Shown piece after piece: positions 1-6,289 of a DNA stretch of 7,115 nucleotides (the stretch's first letter is position 1; the number at the start of each line of letters is the position of its first letter). The position numbers were made by a program, and so were the translations under genes. Location of the stretch: the NCBI GenBank assembly GCA_903911165.1, contig CAIWCQ010000041.1, positions 1 to 7,115 of the forward strand. Reading direction: 5' to 3'. The notes under the pieces were generated by a model. The model was not told where the DNA came from. It made no database searches and worked only from the letters and a program-made list of their open reading frames with translations. Source of the stretch: an uncultured Actinomycetes bacterium. GTDB taxonomy: Bacteria > Actinomycetota > Actinomycetes > Mycobacteriales > Mycobacteriaceae.

Positions 1-384
1 CAGCGCCGCGATGGCCTCTTCGACGGTAGTGGTCGCCTGGCTGCCGGAAATCGGAGCGGCCTTGAGGGCGTCGACGTCGGCCGCCTTGGCGGCCAGCGCG
101 GCGTCGACGATCTGTTCGGCCAGCGCCTGGAACTCGGCGTTCTTGGCGACGAAGTCGGTCTCGGAGTTGAGCTCGATCAACGCCCCGCCCTTGGCGGCCA
201 CCAGGCCCTCGGCGGTGGCGCGCTCAGCGCGCTTGCCGACGTCCTTGGCACCCTTGATGCGCAGCACCTCGACGGCCTTGTCGAAGTCGCCGTCGCTCTC
301 GGCGAGGGCGTTCTTGCAGTCGAGCATGCCCGAGCCGGTGAGCTCACGAAGCCGCTTGACGTCGGCGGCGGTGTAGTCAGCCAT
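1..384 (-). CDS. tsf: Elongation factor Ts (EF-Ts), N-terminal 128 residues, cut by window edge
   Basis: EF-Ts is the cytoplasmic guanine-nucleotide exchange factor that releases GDP from EF-Tu during translation elongation. The visible 128 residues begin [20 protein letters not shown], the typical UBA-like N-terminal domain (about residues 1-55). The EF-Tu-contacting motif TDFVAKN follows at residues 76-82, and the start of the core domain after it. The reading frame stays open to base 1, so the rest of the protein lies outside the window. The ATG at 384-382 is one base after the rpsB stop (TGA-G-ATG). A good Shine-Dalgarno, GGAGG, lies six bases upstream inside the end of rpsB (391-395), which suggests cotranscription and probably translational coupling with rpsB. 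Identification is by motif recognition and by the conserved rpsB-tsf pairing. Confidence 0.98.
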   Translation of the reverse strand, partial: MADYTAADVKRLRELTGSGMLDCKNALAESDGDFDKAVEVLRIKGAKDVGKRAERATAEGLVAAKGGALIELNSETDFVAKNAEFQALAEQIVDAALAAKAADVDALKAAPISGSQATTTVEEAIAAL

Positions 385-385
385 C

Positions 386-1240
386 TCAGCCCTCCACCGC
401 GACTTCGACGGTCACCGACTCGTCGGAAACCGGGCCGGGCTCGGTCGGAGCCGCCTCGATGGCCGCGCTGGCCAGCAGCTCCTGTTCCCACTCGGCAAGC
501 GGTTCGGCCGCGGCCCCGGACTCCGAGCCCGCCTTATCCCCGCCGCCGGCACCACCGCGGGCCTGCAGGCCCTCGGCGATGGCCGCAGCGATGACCTTGG
601 TCAGGAGCGCGGCCGAGCGGATTGCGTCGTCATTTCCCGGGATCGGGTAGTCGACCAGATCCGGATCGCAGTTGGTGTCGAGGATCGCGATGATCGGGAT
701 CTTGAGCTTGCGCGCCTCAGCAACGGCGAGGTGCTCCTTGTTGGTGTCGACCACCCAGATCGCCGACGGCACCTTGCTCATGTCGCGGATACCGCCGAGG
801 CTGCGCTCGAGCTTGTTCTTCTCACGAGTCAGCATCAGAATTTCTTTTTTGGTGCGCCCTTCGAAGCCGCCGGTCTGCTCCATGGCCTCTAGTTCCTTCA
901 TCCTCTGAAGGCGCTTGTGCACGGTGGAGAAGTTGGTGAGCATGCCACCGAGCCAGCGCTGGTTCACATACGGCATGCCGACACGTGCCGCCTCTTCGGC
1001 GATGGACTCCTGCGCCTGCTTTTTGGTGCCGACGAACATCACGCTGCCGCCGTGGGCGACGGTTTCCTTGACGAACTCGTAGGCCGTGTCGATGAAGGTC
1101 AGCGTCTGCTGCAGATCGATGATGTAGATGCCATTGCGGTCGGTGAAGATGAACCGCTTCATCTTGGGATTCCAGCGTCGGGTCTGGTGCCCGAAGTGAG
1201 CGCCGCTGTCAAGCAGCTGCTTCATGGTTACAACAGCCAT
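386..1240 (-). CDS. rpsB: 30S ribosomal protein S2
   Basis: S2 is a structural protein of the small ribosomal subunit; with S1 it supports mRNA binding. The 284 residues show the full S2 fold: the N-terminal [17 protein letters not shown] region (residues 11-27), the signature [12 protein letters not shown] (93-104), and the [10 protein letters not shown] and [26 protein letters not shown] segments (161-209). Residues 225-284 are an Ala/Gly/Glu-rich tail with a conserved-looking [11 protein letters not shown] patch; E. coli S2, at about 241 residues, lacks it, but mycobacterial S2 has a similar extension. The ATG at 1240 follows AAAGGA (1252-1257) by 11 bases. A second in-frame ATG at codon 6 is possible, but the MAVVT start matches mycobacterial S2 as I recall it. 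The gene heads the rpsB-tsf pair and has an unusually structured leader upstream. Confidence 0.98.
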   Translation of the reverse strand: MAVVTMKQLLDSGAHFGHQTRRWNPKMKRFIFTDRNGIYIIDLQQTLTFIDTAYEFVKETVAHGGSVMFVGTKKQAQESIAEEAARVGMPYVNQRWLGGMLTNFSTVHKRLQRMKELEAMEQTGGFEGRTKKEILMLTREKNKLERSLGGIRDMSKVPSAIWVVDTNKEHLAVAEARKLKIPIIAILDTNCDPDLVDYPIPGNDDAIRSAALLTKVIAAAIAEGLQARGGAGGGDKAGSESGAAAEPLAEWEQELLASAAIEAAPTEPGPVSDESVTVEVAVEG

Positions 1241-1276
1241 ACCGGCTTGTGTCCTTTTATTGGGTTGTCGGTTGTC

Positions 1277-1300
1277 GCCCGGCGACGGATGTCACCGGGC
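1277..1300 (-). promoter_or_regulatory. Stable hairpin in the rpsB 5' leader
   Basis: Read on the minus strand, this segment folds into a perfect 10-bp stem, GCCCGGUGAC paired with GUCGCCGGGC, closed by the tetraloop AUCC. One of the ten pairs is G-U; on the plus strand that position is a C/A mismatch, so the pairing favours the rpsB-sense RNA. It ends 36 bases before the rpsB ATG, and the sequence between is rich in unpaired-looking ACAACC repeats leading to AAAAGGA. No U-tract follows, so it is not a standard intrinsic terminator. S2 represses its own mRNA through the rpsB leader in E. coli; whether this element does the same is inference. Confidence 0.55.
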
Positions 1301-1455
1301 CCTGACGCCTGCGCGCACACCGACCCGTCCTTGGGGATTCCCCTCCGGACGAGACCAACCGGCATGCGCGGCGAATGTCCCCCCAAAGAGAGCCGGGGCG
1401 TCAACACCGCATACAGGCGCGCGAAGTCAACCCGCTCGCGCGAATTGCATTGGAG

Positions 1456-1461
1456 AGTTTA
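1456..1461 (-). promoter_or_regulatory. Possible -10 element for rpsB-tsf
   Basis: On the minus strand this reads TAAACT, which fits the mycobacterial TANNNT -10 pattern and is the only such match I found in the leader. Transcription would begin near 1449, giving a 5' leader of roughly 200 bases that contains the hairpin at 1277-1300. There is no good TTGACA-like -35 at the right distance. A TTGACT lies further downstream but has no matching -10 after it. Confidence 0.3.
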
Positions 1462-1559
1462 CACCGCTGGAAGGGGTGCTTTGTCCCCAAAGCCCAGGCT
1501 GTGCACAACCGGGGGCTTTGTGCTCTCCTCAACCGACTCCATCCCGCTGAACTGGCCGG

Positions 1560-2060
1560 ATGCGATTCCTGGTGGCGGTGACGGTGGCCCTCGCCTGTGC
1601 GGCACCGGCCAGCGCCGAGGAGTTGCGACTGCAGTGGCCGCTGCGGCCGGTCCCGTCGGGGGTACCGGTGGTCAGCCGGGCTTTCAATGGACCCGTACCG
1701 GACTGGCAGCGCGGTCACCGGGGCGTGGACCTGATTGGCGGCCCGGGTCAGCCGGTGTACGCGGCCGGGCCGGGAACCGTGGTCTTCGCCGGGGTGCTGG
1801 CGGGGCGGCCAGTGGTTTCGGTGGACCATCCCGGTGGGCTGCGAACTAGTTACGAGCCGGTGGCGGCCACCGTGCGGCCGGGCCAGGCGGTGAGTTCGTC
1901 AAGCGCGTTGGGGCGGTTGGAGCGCGGGCACGCGGGCTGTCCGGCGGCGGCGTGCCTGCACTGGGGCGCCATGTGGGGCCCGGCCGCGCGAGCCGATTAC
2001 GTGGATCCGCTGGGGTTGCTCATCAGCACGCCGGTCCGGCTCAAGCCCCTCAACCCTTAA
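1560..2060 (+). CDS. Exported M23-family (LytM-like) protein with altered catalytic motifs
   Basis: This 166-residue protein resembles H37Rv Rv2891. Residues 1-19 are a signal peptide with a likely ASA|EE cleavage site, so it should act outside the membrane. The rest is one M23 domain: HRGVD at 53-57 supplies the first zinc pair (H53, D57), AAGPGTVVFAG (68-78) and SVDHPGGLRTSY (87-98) are the core strands, and CLHWG (132-136) supplies the probable third ligand, H134. Classical M23 endopeptidases have Y-x-H and H-x-H here; this protein has YEP (98-100) and CLH (132-134), so both general catalytic histidines look absent. C127 and C132 could form a disulfide. The ATG is fixed by an in-frame TGA nine bases upstream (1548-1550); no Shine-Dalgarno is visible, so translation may be leaderless. 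It converges on xerC. Family call is firm; peptidoglycan cleavage is uncertain. Confidence 0.88.
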   Translation: MRFLVAVTVALACAAPASAEELRLQWPLRPVPSGVPVVSRAFNGPVPDWQRGHRGVDLIGGPGQPVYAAGPGTVVFAGVLAGRPVVSVDHPGGLRTSYEPVAATVRPGQAVSSSSALGRLERGHAGCPAAACLHWGAMWGPAARADYVDPLGLLISTPVRLKPLNP

Positions 2061-2083
2061 CACCCTGAACCCTTAACACCCTG
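2052..2083. repeat. Two tandem copies of a 16-bp unit at the 3' end of the M23 gene
   Basis: The unit AACCCTTAACACCCTG occurs twice head to tail and identically, at 2052-2067 and 2068-2083. The first copy contains the last Asn-Pro codons and the TAA stop of the M23 gene; the second is wholly intergenic. This looks like a recent slippage-type duplication of the gene end. Confidence 0.95.
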
Positions 2084-2086
2084 ATC

Positions 2087-2141
2087 GCGCTACGCCCTCG
2101 GGTGCGCTACGCCCTCGGGTGCGCTACGCCCTCGGGTGCGC
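2087..2141. repeat. Three tandem copies of a 17-bp unit at the 3' end of xerC
   Basis: GCGCTACGCCCTCGGGT occurs three times identically (2087-2103, 2104-2120, 2121-2137), followed by a four-base start of a fourth copy. The copy nearest xerC encodes, on the minus strand, the final His-Pro-Arg-Ala codons and the TAG stop; the other two lie beyond the stop. On the plus strand, each junction can fold GGGUG-CGCUA-CGCCC (2100-2114 and 2117-2131, five pairs with one G-U). There is no U-tract, so a terminator role for the M23 transcript is only possible. Confidence 0.95.
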
Positions 2142-3044
2142 CTGGTCATGGACCGCGCGCAGGCGCGCGACGGTGACGTGGGTGTAAAGCTGGGTGGTGG
2201 CCAGGCTGCTGTGGCCCAGCAACTCCTGGACGACGCGCAGATCCGCCCCGCCCTCGAGCAGGTGGGTGGCGGCGCTGTGGCGCAGGCCGTGCGGCCCGAT
2301 GTCGGGGGCGCCGGCAACCGCCGACATGGTCTGGTGCACCACGGTGCGGGCCTGTCGCGGGTCGAGTCGGCGCCCACGCGGCCCCAGCAGTAGTGCGGGT
2401 CCGGACTCAGACGTCACCAGCGTGGGCCGGCCGTCGGCGAGCCAGGCGCCCAGGGCTGCGCCCGCAGGCTTGCCGAAGGGAACGGTGCGTTCTTTATTGC
2501 CTTTTCCCAACACCCGCAGCAGCCGCCGACTGGTGTCGACGTCGTCGATGTCCAGCCCGCACAACTCGCTGACCCGGATCCCGGTGGCGTAAAGCATTTC
2601 GACGATCAGCCGGTCGCGCAACGCCAGCGGATCGCCCTGCTCCGCGCCGAGGTCGGCGGCGTCCATCGCGGCCAGGGCCTGGTCTTGGCGCAACACCGCC
2701 GGCAGGGTGCGCCGGGTCCTGGGTACCTGCAGCCGGCCGGCCGGGTCAGCGGGCAGCAGGCCGCGGCGGGTCGCCCAGGAGGTGAATGTCTTCGCCGCTG
2801 AGGTGCGCCGGGCCACTGTGGTGCGGGCCGCGCCGGAGGTGGCCTGCGCTGCCAGCCACGCTCGCAGCAGCGGCAGACTCAGGGCGTCGAGTCCGGCACC
2901 CGGAGCGCGCTCGTCGAGGAACGCGAACAAAGACCGCAGGTCTGCCAGGTACGCCCGGCGGGTGTGCTCAGAGCGGCCGCGCTCAAGCGCGAGGTGCTCG
3001 GCGTACTCCTCCAGAACCGCCTCACTACCGCCAGAATCAACCAC
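2124..3044 (-). CDS. xerC: Tyrosine recombinase XerC
   Basis: XerC works with XerD at the chromosomal dif site to resolve chromosome dimers before division. The catalytic set is complete (numbering from the GTG at 3044, 306 residues): R157 in [10 protein letters not shown]181 in [10 protein letters not shown]252 and R255 in [13 protein letters not shown]278 in LLGHSSL, and the nucleophile Y287 in TTQLYTHV. The N-terminal SAM-like DNA-binding domain covers about residues 8-100. The start is uncertain. The frame extends to a TTG at 3083 (319 residues) and includes another GTG at 3068, but family similarity begins near [16 protein letters not shown] 3044 is the nearest plausible start, with AGAGG very close to it. 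It lies 99 bp after dprA in the same direction, so it may be cotranscribed with it. The last codons sit in a 17-bp tandem repeat. Confidence 0.93.
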   Translation of the reverse strand: MVDSGGSEAVLEEYAEHLALERGRSEHTRRAYLADLRSLFAFLDERAPGAGLDALSLPLLRAWLAAQATSGAARTTVARRTSAAKTFTSWATRRGLLPADPAGRLQVPRTRRTLPAVLRQDQALAAMDAADLGAEQGDPLALRDRLIVEMLYATGIRVSELCGLDIDDVDTSRRLLRVLGKGNKERTVPFGKPAGAALGAWLADGRPTLVTSESGPALLLGPRGRRLDPRQARTVVHQTMSAVAGAPDIGPHGLRHSAATHLLEGGADLRVVQELLGHSSLATTQLYTHVTVARLRAVHDQAHPRA

Positions 3045-3143
3045 ACCTCTACCGTCGCAGACACCCACGACGGCGCTGGCCAACCACAGGGGCGTGTCGG
3101 TTCTTAGTGCCAGCGATCCGACGAGCGCTCCAGCCGATGGGGG

Positions 3144-4277
3144 CTATCTCATTGTCCTGGCCAGCCGCCACCGCCCGTCAACTCGTTCGATCAGCCCCGC
3201 GATCTCCAGCATTGCCAGCGGGCCCAGGATCGCGTCGGCCGGCAGACCGGAGGCCACCGCGATCTCATCGGTAGTTCGGACCCCGCGGCCCGGCAACGCC
3301 TCATATACCTGGCGTTCGGTGTCGGTCAACGCGTCCAACGGATTCGTCGGCCGGGTCTCATCTTCGGCGAGTTCGCCTGCTCGTCCGATGATTTCGCGAA
3401 CCTCGTCGGCGCGGGTGACGAGTTCCGCGCCCGCCCGCAGCAGGACGTGACAGCCGGTCGAGGCCGCCGAGGTGACGGGTCCCGGCACCGCGCACACCAC
3501 CCGTCCCAGTGCGCGCGCCCACGCCGCGGTGCTCGCTGCGCCACTGCGGATGCCGGCCTCCACCACGACGGTCGCACCGGAGAGTGCGGCAACCAACCGG
3601 TTGCGGGTGAGGAAACGGTGCCGCGCCGGGCGCACGCCTGGTGGGTATTCGCTGACCAACAAGCCGCTTGCGCCGACCCGGTGCAGAAGGGCGGAGTGCC
3701 CGGCGGGGTAGAGCACGTCGACTCCCCCGGCCAGCACCGCCACCGTCATGCCGTCGGCGGCCAGGGCGGCGCGGTGCGCGACGCCGTCGATACCGTAGGC
3801 GCCGCCGGAGACGACGGCCACATCATGTTCGGCCAGACCCGCCGAGAGGTCTGCAGCGACATGTTCACCGTAGGCCGTGCAGGCTCGTGTCCCGACGATC
3901 GCCGCCGCACGCTCGGCGACATCGTCGAGTCGCAGTGGCCCGATCGCCCAGAGCACCAGCGGTGCCCGGCCCTGGGGCCGGTCGCGCACCGGCGCCCCGC
4001 GAAATGACGCAAAAGCCAACCCAGGCCACTCGTCATCCTCGGGCGTGATCAGCCGGCCGTCACGACGCCTGAGTGTCTCCAGGTCTTCTGCTGCACAATC
4101 GATTTCACGTCGTGCGTCAGTCCGCTTCGCCAGAGCTTCGTCGACTGCGGCCCGCCGGATCCGCTCAGCGGCTTCCACCGGTCCGACACCCTTGATCAGG
4201 CCGACGAGTTCAGCGCACGGCGCTTCGGCGACGCGGGAGAGGTAGGCCCAGGCCAGCAACTCGGCCCCGCTATTCAC
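3144..4277 (-). CDS. dprA: DNA-processing protein DprA (DprA/Smf family)
   Basis: DprA binds incoming single-stranded DNA and loads RecA on it during natural transformation; in species not known to be competent its role is unclear. The 377-residue protein shows an N-terminal helical region (1-75), then the extended Rossmann fold with IVGTR (127-131), SGGAYGID (157-164), AVLAGGVDVLYP (180-191), VSEYPPG (208-214), RNRLVAALS (225-233) and VVEAGIRSGAASTA (238-251). A C-terminal winged-helix domain (about 315-373) includes TTDEIAVASGL. In the usual SGLARGID motif Arg is conserved; here the position is Tyr161. The start is GTG at 4277, overlapping the comM stop as GTGA, with GGAG eight bases upstream (4286-4289). 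The frame stays open further upstream, but that part lies inside comM in another frame and is not real. Translation is probably coupled to comM. Confidence 0.95.
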   Translation of the reverse strand: MNSGAELLAWAYLSRVAEAPCAELVGLIKGVGPVEAAERIRRAAVDEALAKRTDARREIDCAAEDLETLRRRDGRLITPEDDEWPGLAFASFRGAPVRDRPQGRAPLVLWAIGPLRLDDVAERAAAIVGTRACTAYGEHVAADLSAGLAEHDVAVVSGGAYGIDGVAHRAALAADGMTVAVLAGGVDVLYPAGHSALLHRVGASGLLVSEYPPGVRPARHRFLTRNRLVAALSGATVVVEAGIRSGAASTAAWARALGRVVCAVPGPVTSAASTGCHVLLRAGAELVTRADEVREIIGRAGELAEDETRPTNPLDALTDTERQVYEALPGRGVRTTDEIAVASGLPADAILGPLAMLEIAGLIERVDGRWRLARTMR

Positions 4278-5785
4278 GGTGTGATCTCCGTCTGTCGGAA
4301 ACTCAGGGCCACCGACACGTCGTTGAGATCGGGGGTCGTGCGGCCGGCCAGATCGGCAAGAGTCCATGCGACGCGCAGTGAGCGATCCACGCCCCGAATG
4401 CTGAGCAGTCCGCGTTCCAGTGCGGCCTTCAGCGGTGCCATGACCGGGGCACTCAGCCGGAACCGACGGCGCAGCACAGCACCGCTCACCTCCGCGTTGG
4501 TGGTGAACCCGTGGGGCTGCCAACGGGCGGCAGCGGAGGCGCGCGCCTGTGCGACCCGGGTGCGGACCGCGGCGCTGCTTTCGGCAGCCTCCGGGGCGAA
4601 GGCTCCGGCCCGCACGGTGTGCATCTGGACCCGAAGATCGACCCGGTCGAGCAGCGGTCCGGATAGCTTGCCCAGATAGCGACGCTTCTCCAGAGACGTG
4701 CAGCTGCAGTGCCGCGGATCGGTGGGCGCGCAGGGGCAAGGGTTGGCCGCCATCACCAACTGAAACCGGGCCGGATATCGCACCACGCCGTCGCGGCGGG
4801 CCAGCCGAATCTCACCGTCCTCCAGAGGCGTTCGAAGAGCCTCCAGAGCGCTGATCCTGATCTCGGCACACTCGTCGAGGAAAAGTACACCGCGATGGGC
4901 CCGGCTGATCGCTCCCGGACGGGCGAGCCCCGAGCCGCCGCCGACGAGAGCGGCGACACTGGAGGAATGATGCGGCGCGATCAGCGGCGGCCTGATGACC
5001 AGCGGTACCCGCTCTGAGAGTAAACCTGCCACCGAGTGGATCGCCGTCACCTCCAGCGCCTCGCTGGAAGTGAGATCAGGCAGCAGGCCCGGAAGTCGTT
5101 GAGCCAGCATGGTTTTGCCCACACCAGGCGGGCCGGTCAGCATGAGATGGTGGGCGCCGGCAGCAGCCACTTCGACGGCGAAACGCGCCTGCGACTGCCC
5201 CACCACATCAGCGAGATCGGCAATCGGCTGATCCTCGGGAGCCGGTGTCACAACCCTGCCCGTCAACCCGGTGCCACTGTCCAGCCACTGGCGCAGGAGT
5301 CGCAGGTCGCCGACGCCGAGCACCTCGATGCCGTCCACCAGACTGGCCTCGGCCAGATTGGGAAGCGGTACCACGATCGCCGACCAGCCCTGCCGTTTGG
5401 CTGCCAGCACGGCCGGCAGTACGCCGCGCACCGGACGGATCCTGCCGTCCAGGGCCAGTTCGCCAAGCAGCACCGTCTTCTCCAGTCGGTCCCAGGGCTT
5501 CTTGCGCCCGGCGGACAGCACCGCGCACGCCAGTGCAATGTCGTAGAGCGACCCGGTCTTAGGCAGCGTGGCCGGCGAGAGCGCGAGCGTGAGTCGGGAC
5601 ATCGGCCAGGTGTTGCCGCAATTGGTGATCGCCGCACGGACCCGATCCCGGGACTCCTGCAGGGCGGCGTCGGGCAGGCCCACCAGGTGCACGCCGGGAA
5701 GACCGGCCGTGATGTCGGCTTCGATCTCCACGATGTCCCCGTCGAGGCCCCGGACGGCGACTGAGAACGCCCGTCCCAGCGCCAT
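4274..5785 (-). CDS. comM: ComM/YifB-family AAA+ Mg-chelatase-like ATPase
   Basis: In Haemophilus and Vibrio, ComM is a hexameric helicase that promotes branch migration when transforming DNA is integrated; H37Rv Rv2897c is the mycobacterial relative. At 503 residues it has the family layout: an N-terminal ChlI-like domain (about 20-140, with AGLPGVHLVGLPDAALQES at 27-45), Walker A GPPGVGKT at 218-225, the PHHSSSVAALVGGG motif (271-284), Walker B GVLFLDE at 299-305, and the LDRVDL arginine-containing motif at 379-384. The C-terminal Mg-chelatase domain (about 405-500) includes NAEVSG and LLSIRGVDRSLRVAWTLADL. Four cysteines (350, 352, 360, 362) form the conserved NPCPC...CxC cluster. All catalytic motifs look intact. 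The ATG at 5785 overlaps the yraN stop by one base (TGATG), with GGGGTGGG just upstream. Confidence 0.95.
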   Translation of the reverse strand: MALGRAFSVAVRGLDGDIVEIEADITAGLPGVHLVGLPDAALQESRDRVRAAITNCGNTWPMSRLTLALSPATLPKTGSLYDIALACAVLSAGRKKPWDRLEKTVLLGELALDGRIRPVRGVLPAVLAAKRQGWSAIVVPLPNLAEASLVDGIEVLGVGDLRLLRQWLDSGTGLTGRVVTPAPEDQPIADLADVVGQSQARFAVEVAAAGAHHLMLTGPPGVGKTMLAQRLPGLLPDLTSSEALEVTAIHSVAGLLSERVPLVIRPPLIAPHHSSSVAALVGGGSGLARPGAISRAHRGVLFLDECAEIRISALEALRTPLEDGEIRLARRDGVVRYPARFQLVMAANPCPCAPTDPRHCSCTSLEKRRYLGKLSGPLLDRVDLRVQMHTVRAGAFAPEAAESSAAVRTRVAQARASAAARWQPHGFTTNAEVSGAVLRRRFRLSAPVMAPLKAALERGLLSIRGVDRSLRVAWTLADLAGRTTPDLNDVSVALSFRQTEITP

Positions 5786-6165
5786 CAGCCCACCCCGCGC
5801 ACATGAGTGACCTCGGGCGTGCGACGGCGGCCAATGCGAACACCGACGACGTCGATCCGAATCTGCGACCAACTGGAATCCTGACCAGCGAGCCACAACC
5901 CCGCCAGGCGCCGGATACGGCGCACCTTCTGCGGCGTCACCGCTTCCGCGACGCCGCCGAAGCAATCCCCGGTGCGGGTTTTGACCTCGACAAACACCAG
6001 TATGTCGGCGCCTTCGGCGGCAATCACGTCGAGTTCGCCGTACCGGCAACGCCAATTGCGTGCCACGATCCGCAGACCGAGTCCTTGGAGATGCTCGACG
6101 GCAAGTTGCTCACCGAGGGCGCCGATTTCAATTCGGCTCAGGCGAGCCTTGGGCGATGTCGTCAT
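5785..6165 (-). CDS. yraN: YraN/UPF0102-family protein (putative nuclease fold)
   Basis: This 126-residue protein belongs to the UPF0102 (YraN) family, whose biochemical role is not settled. The fold is of the Holliday-junction-resolvase/restriction-endonuclease type. The expected acidic-lysine set is present: E19 in GALGEQLA, D46 in RYGELDVIA (41-49), and E60-V-K62 in VFVEVKTR. The C-terminal RIDVVGV and TPEVTHVRGVG segments match the mycobacterial relative Rv2898c as I recall it. It is the first gene of the yraN-comM-dprA-xerC run; its stop shares one base with the comM start. The ATG at 6165 has no purine-rich Shine-Dalgarno, and a perfect 15-base inverted repeat lies one base before it, so initiation may be leaderless or structure-affected. 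No other good start codon lies nearby in frame. Confidence 0.93.
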   Translation of the reverse strand: MTTSPKARLSRIEIGALGEQLAVEHLQGLGLRIVARNWRCRYGELDVIAAEGADILVFVEVKTRTGDCFGGVAEAVTPQKVRRIRRLAGLWLAGQDSSWSQIRIDVVGVRIGRRRTPEVTHVRGVG

Positions 6166-6166
6166 G

Positions 6167-6181
6167 GGCCCACAGTGGGCC
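6167..6181. promoter_or_regulatory. Perfect inverted repeat one base upstream of yraN
   Basis: GGCCCAC-A-GTGGGCC is a 7+1+7 perfect dyad occupying exactly the place where a yraN ribosome-binding site would be. As RNA it could form a six-pair stem with a three-base loop; as DNA it could be a repressor operator. Neither role is shown by the sequence. Confidence 0.5.
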
Positions 6182-6199
6182 GCGGCGGCGACAGAAACC

Positions 6200-6219
6200 G
6201 ACCGGAACCCGCTCCGGTC
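6200..6219. repeat. Inverted repeat between yraN and the DUF4239 gene
   Basis: The arms GACCGGA (6200-6206) and TCCGGTC (6213-6219) are perfect seven-base complements around a six-base loop, ACCCGC. Together with the dyads on either side this places three perfect inverted repeats within 69 bases. The function is unknown. Confidence 0.6.
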
Positions 6220-6235
6220 TGGGGGTTATCCCCAG
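6219..6235. repeat. Inverted repeat CTGGGG/CCCCAG in the divergent region
   Basis: CTGGGG (6219-6224) and CCCCAG (6230-6235) pair perfectly around the five-base loop GTTAT, adjoining the previous repeat. On the minus strand it reads CTGGGGATAACCCCCAG. It could be part of a folded yraN leader or a protein-binding site. No T-run follows on either strand, which argues against a terminator. Confidence 0.55.
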
Positions 6236-6277
6236 TGCGGCGGCCATGCACAGCCAACCGATGGGCGGATTCACGCC

Positions 6278-6283
6278 TAGGCT
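6278..6283 (+). promoter_or_regulatory. Possible -10 element for the upstream ORF and DUF4239 gene
   Basis: TAGGCT fits the mycobacterial TANNNT pattern. Its last base is seven bases before the A of the ATG at 6290, the spacing expected when transcription begins at the start codon itself (leaderless). No good -35 is visible, which is common in mycobacteria. Confidence 0.4.
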
Positions 6284-6289
6284 CCTGCC

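Larger units (their letters stand above)
1241..1559. other. Divergent intergenic region between rpsB and the M23 gene
   Basis: This 319-bp stretch separates the rpsB start (minus) from the M23-protein start (plus). No reading frame in it looks like a real gene; the frames that cross it lack recognisable protein features and are shadows. On the rpsB side it holds the AAAGGA ribosome-binding site (1252-1257), a strong hairpin (1277-1300), a smaller GGGGATTCCCC palindrome near 1334-1344, and a -10-like TAAACT (1456-1461, minus strand). Two similar short direct repeats, each containing GCTTTGT, lie near 1478-1484 and 1515-1521, closer to the M23 gene. No convincing plus-strand promoter for the M23 gene was found. 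Confidence 0.6.

Noticed and set aside
1473..1488. GGGG...CCCC inverted repeat around GCTTTGT upstream of the M23 gene
   Set aside because: Only four pairs form, with a T/T mismatch next to them, which is too weak to call.
1499..1509. DnaA-box-like CTGTGCACAAC, and a second match TTATCCCCA at 6226-6234
   Set aside because: Each has one mismatch to the box consensus and they stand alone, far apart, with no cluster or AT-rich unwinding element.
1590..1598. Possible lipobox (ALAC, residues 10-13) in the M23 protein signal peptide
   Set aside because: The -3 position is Ala rather than Leu and the hydrophobic stretch before Cys13 is too short; cleavage after ASA at residue 19 fits better.
917..1849. 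Long plus-strand open frame spanning the rpsB start and the M23 gene
   Set aside because: It is antisense to rpsB and out of frame with the M23 gene, shows no protein family features, and is explained by high GC content.
2100..2131. Hairpins in the tandem repeat as an intrinsic terminator
   Set aside because: The stems are only five pairs with a G-U and no U-run follows; the structure is better explained as a by-product of the repeat unit.
4278..4739. Upstream in-frame extension of dprA to 531 codons
   Set aside because: The extra part lies within comM on the same strand in another frame and has no DprA similarity; the GTG at 4277 with a GGAG site and GTGA overlap is the natural start.
5786..6055. 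Upstream in-frame extension of comM to 593 codons
   Set aside because: It overlaps yraN in another frame; the ATG at 5785 gives the family-standard 503 residues and a TGATG junction.
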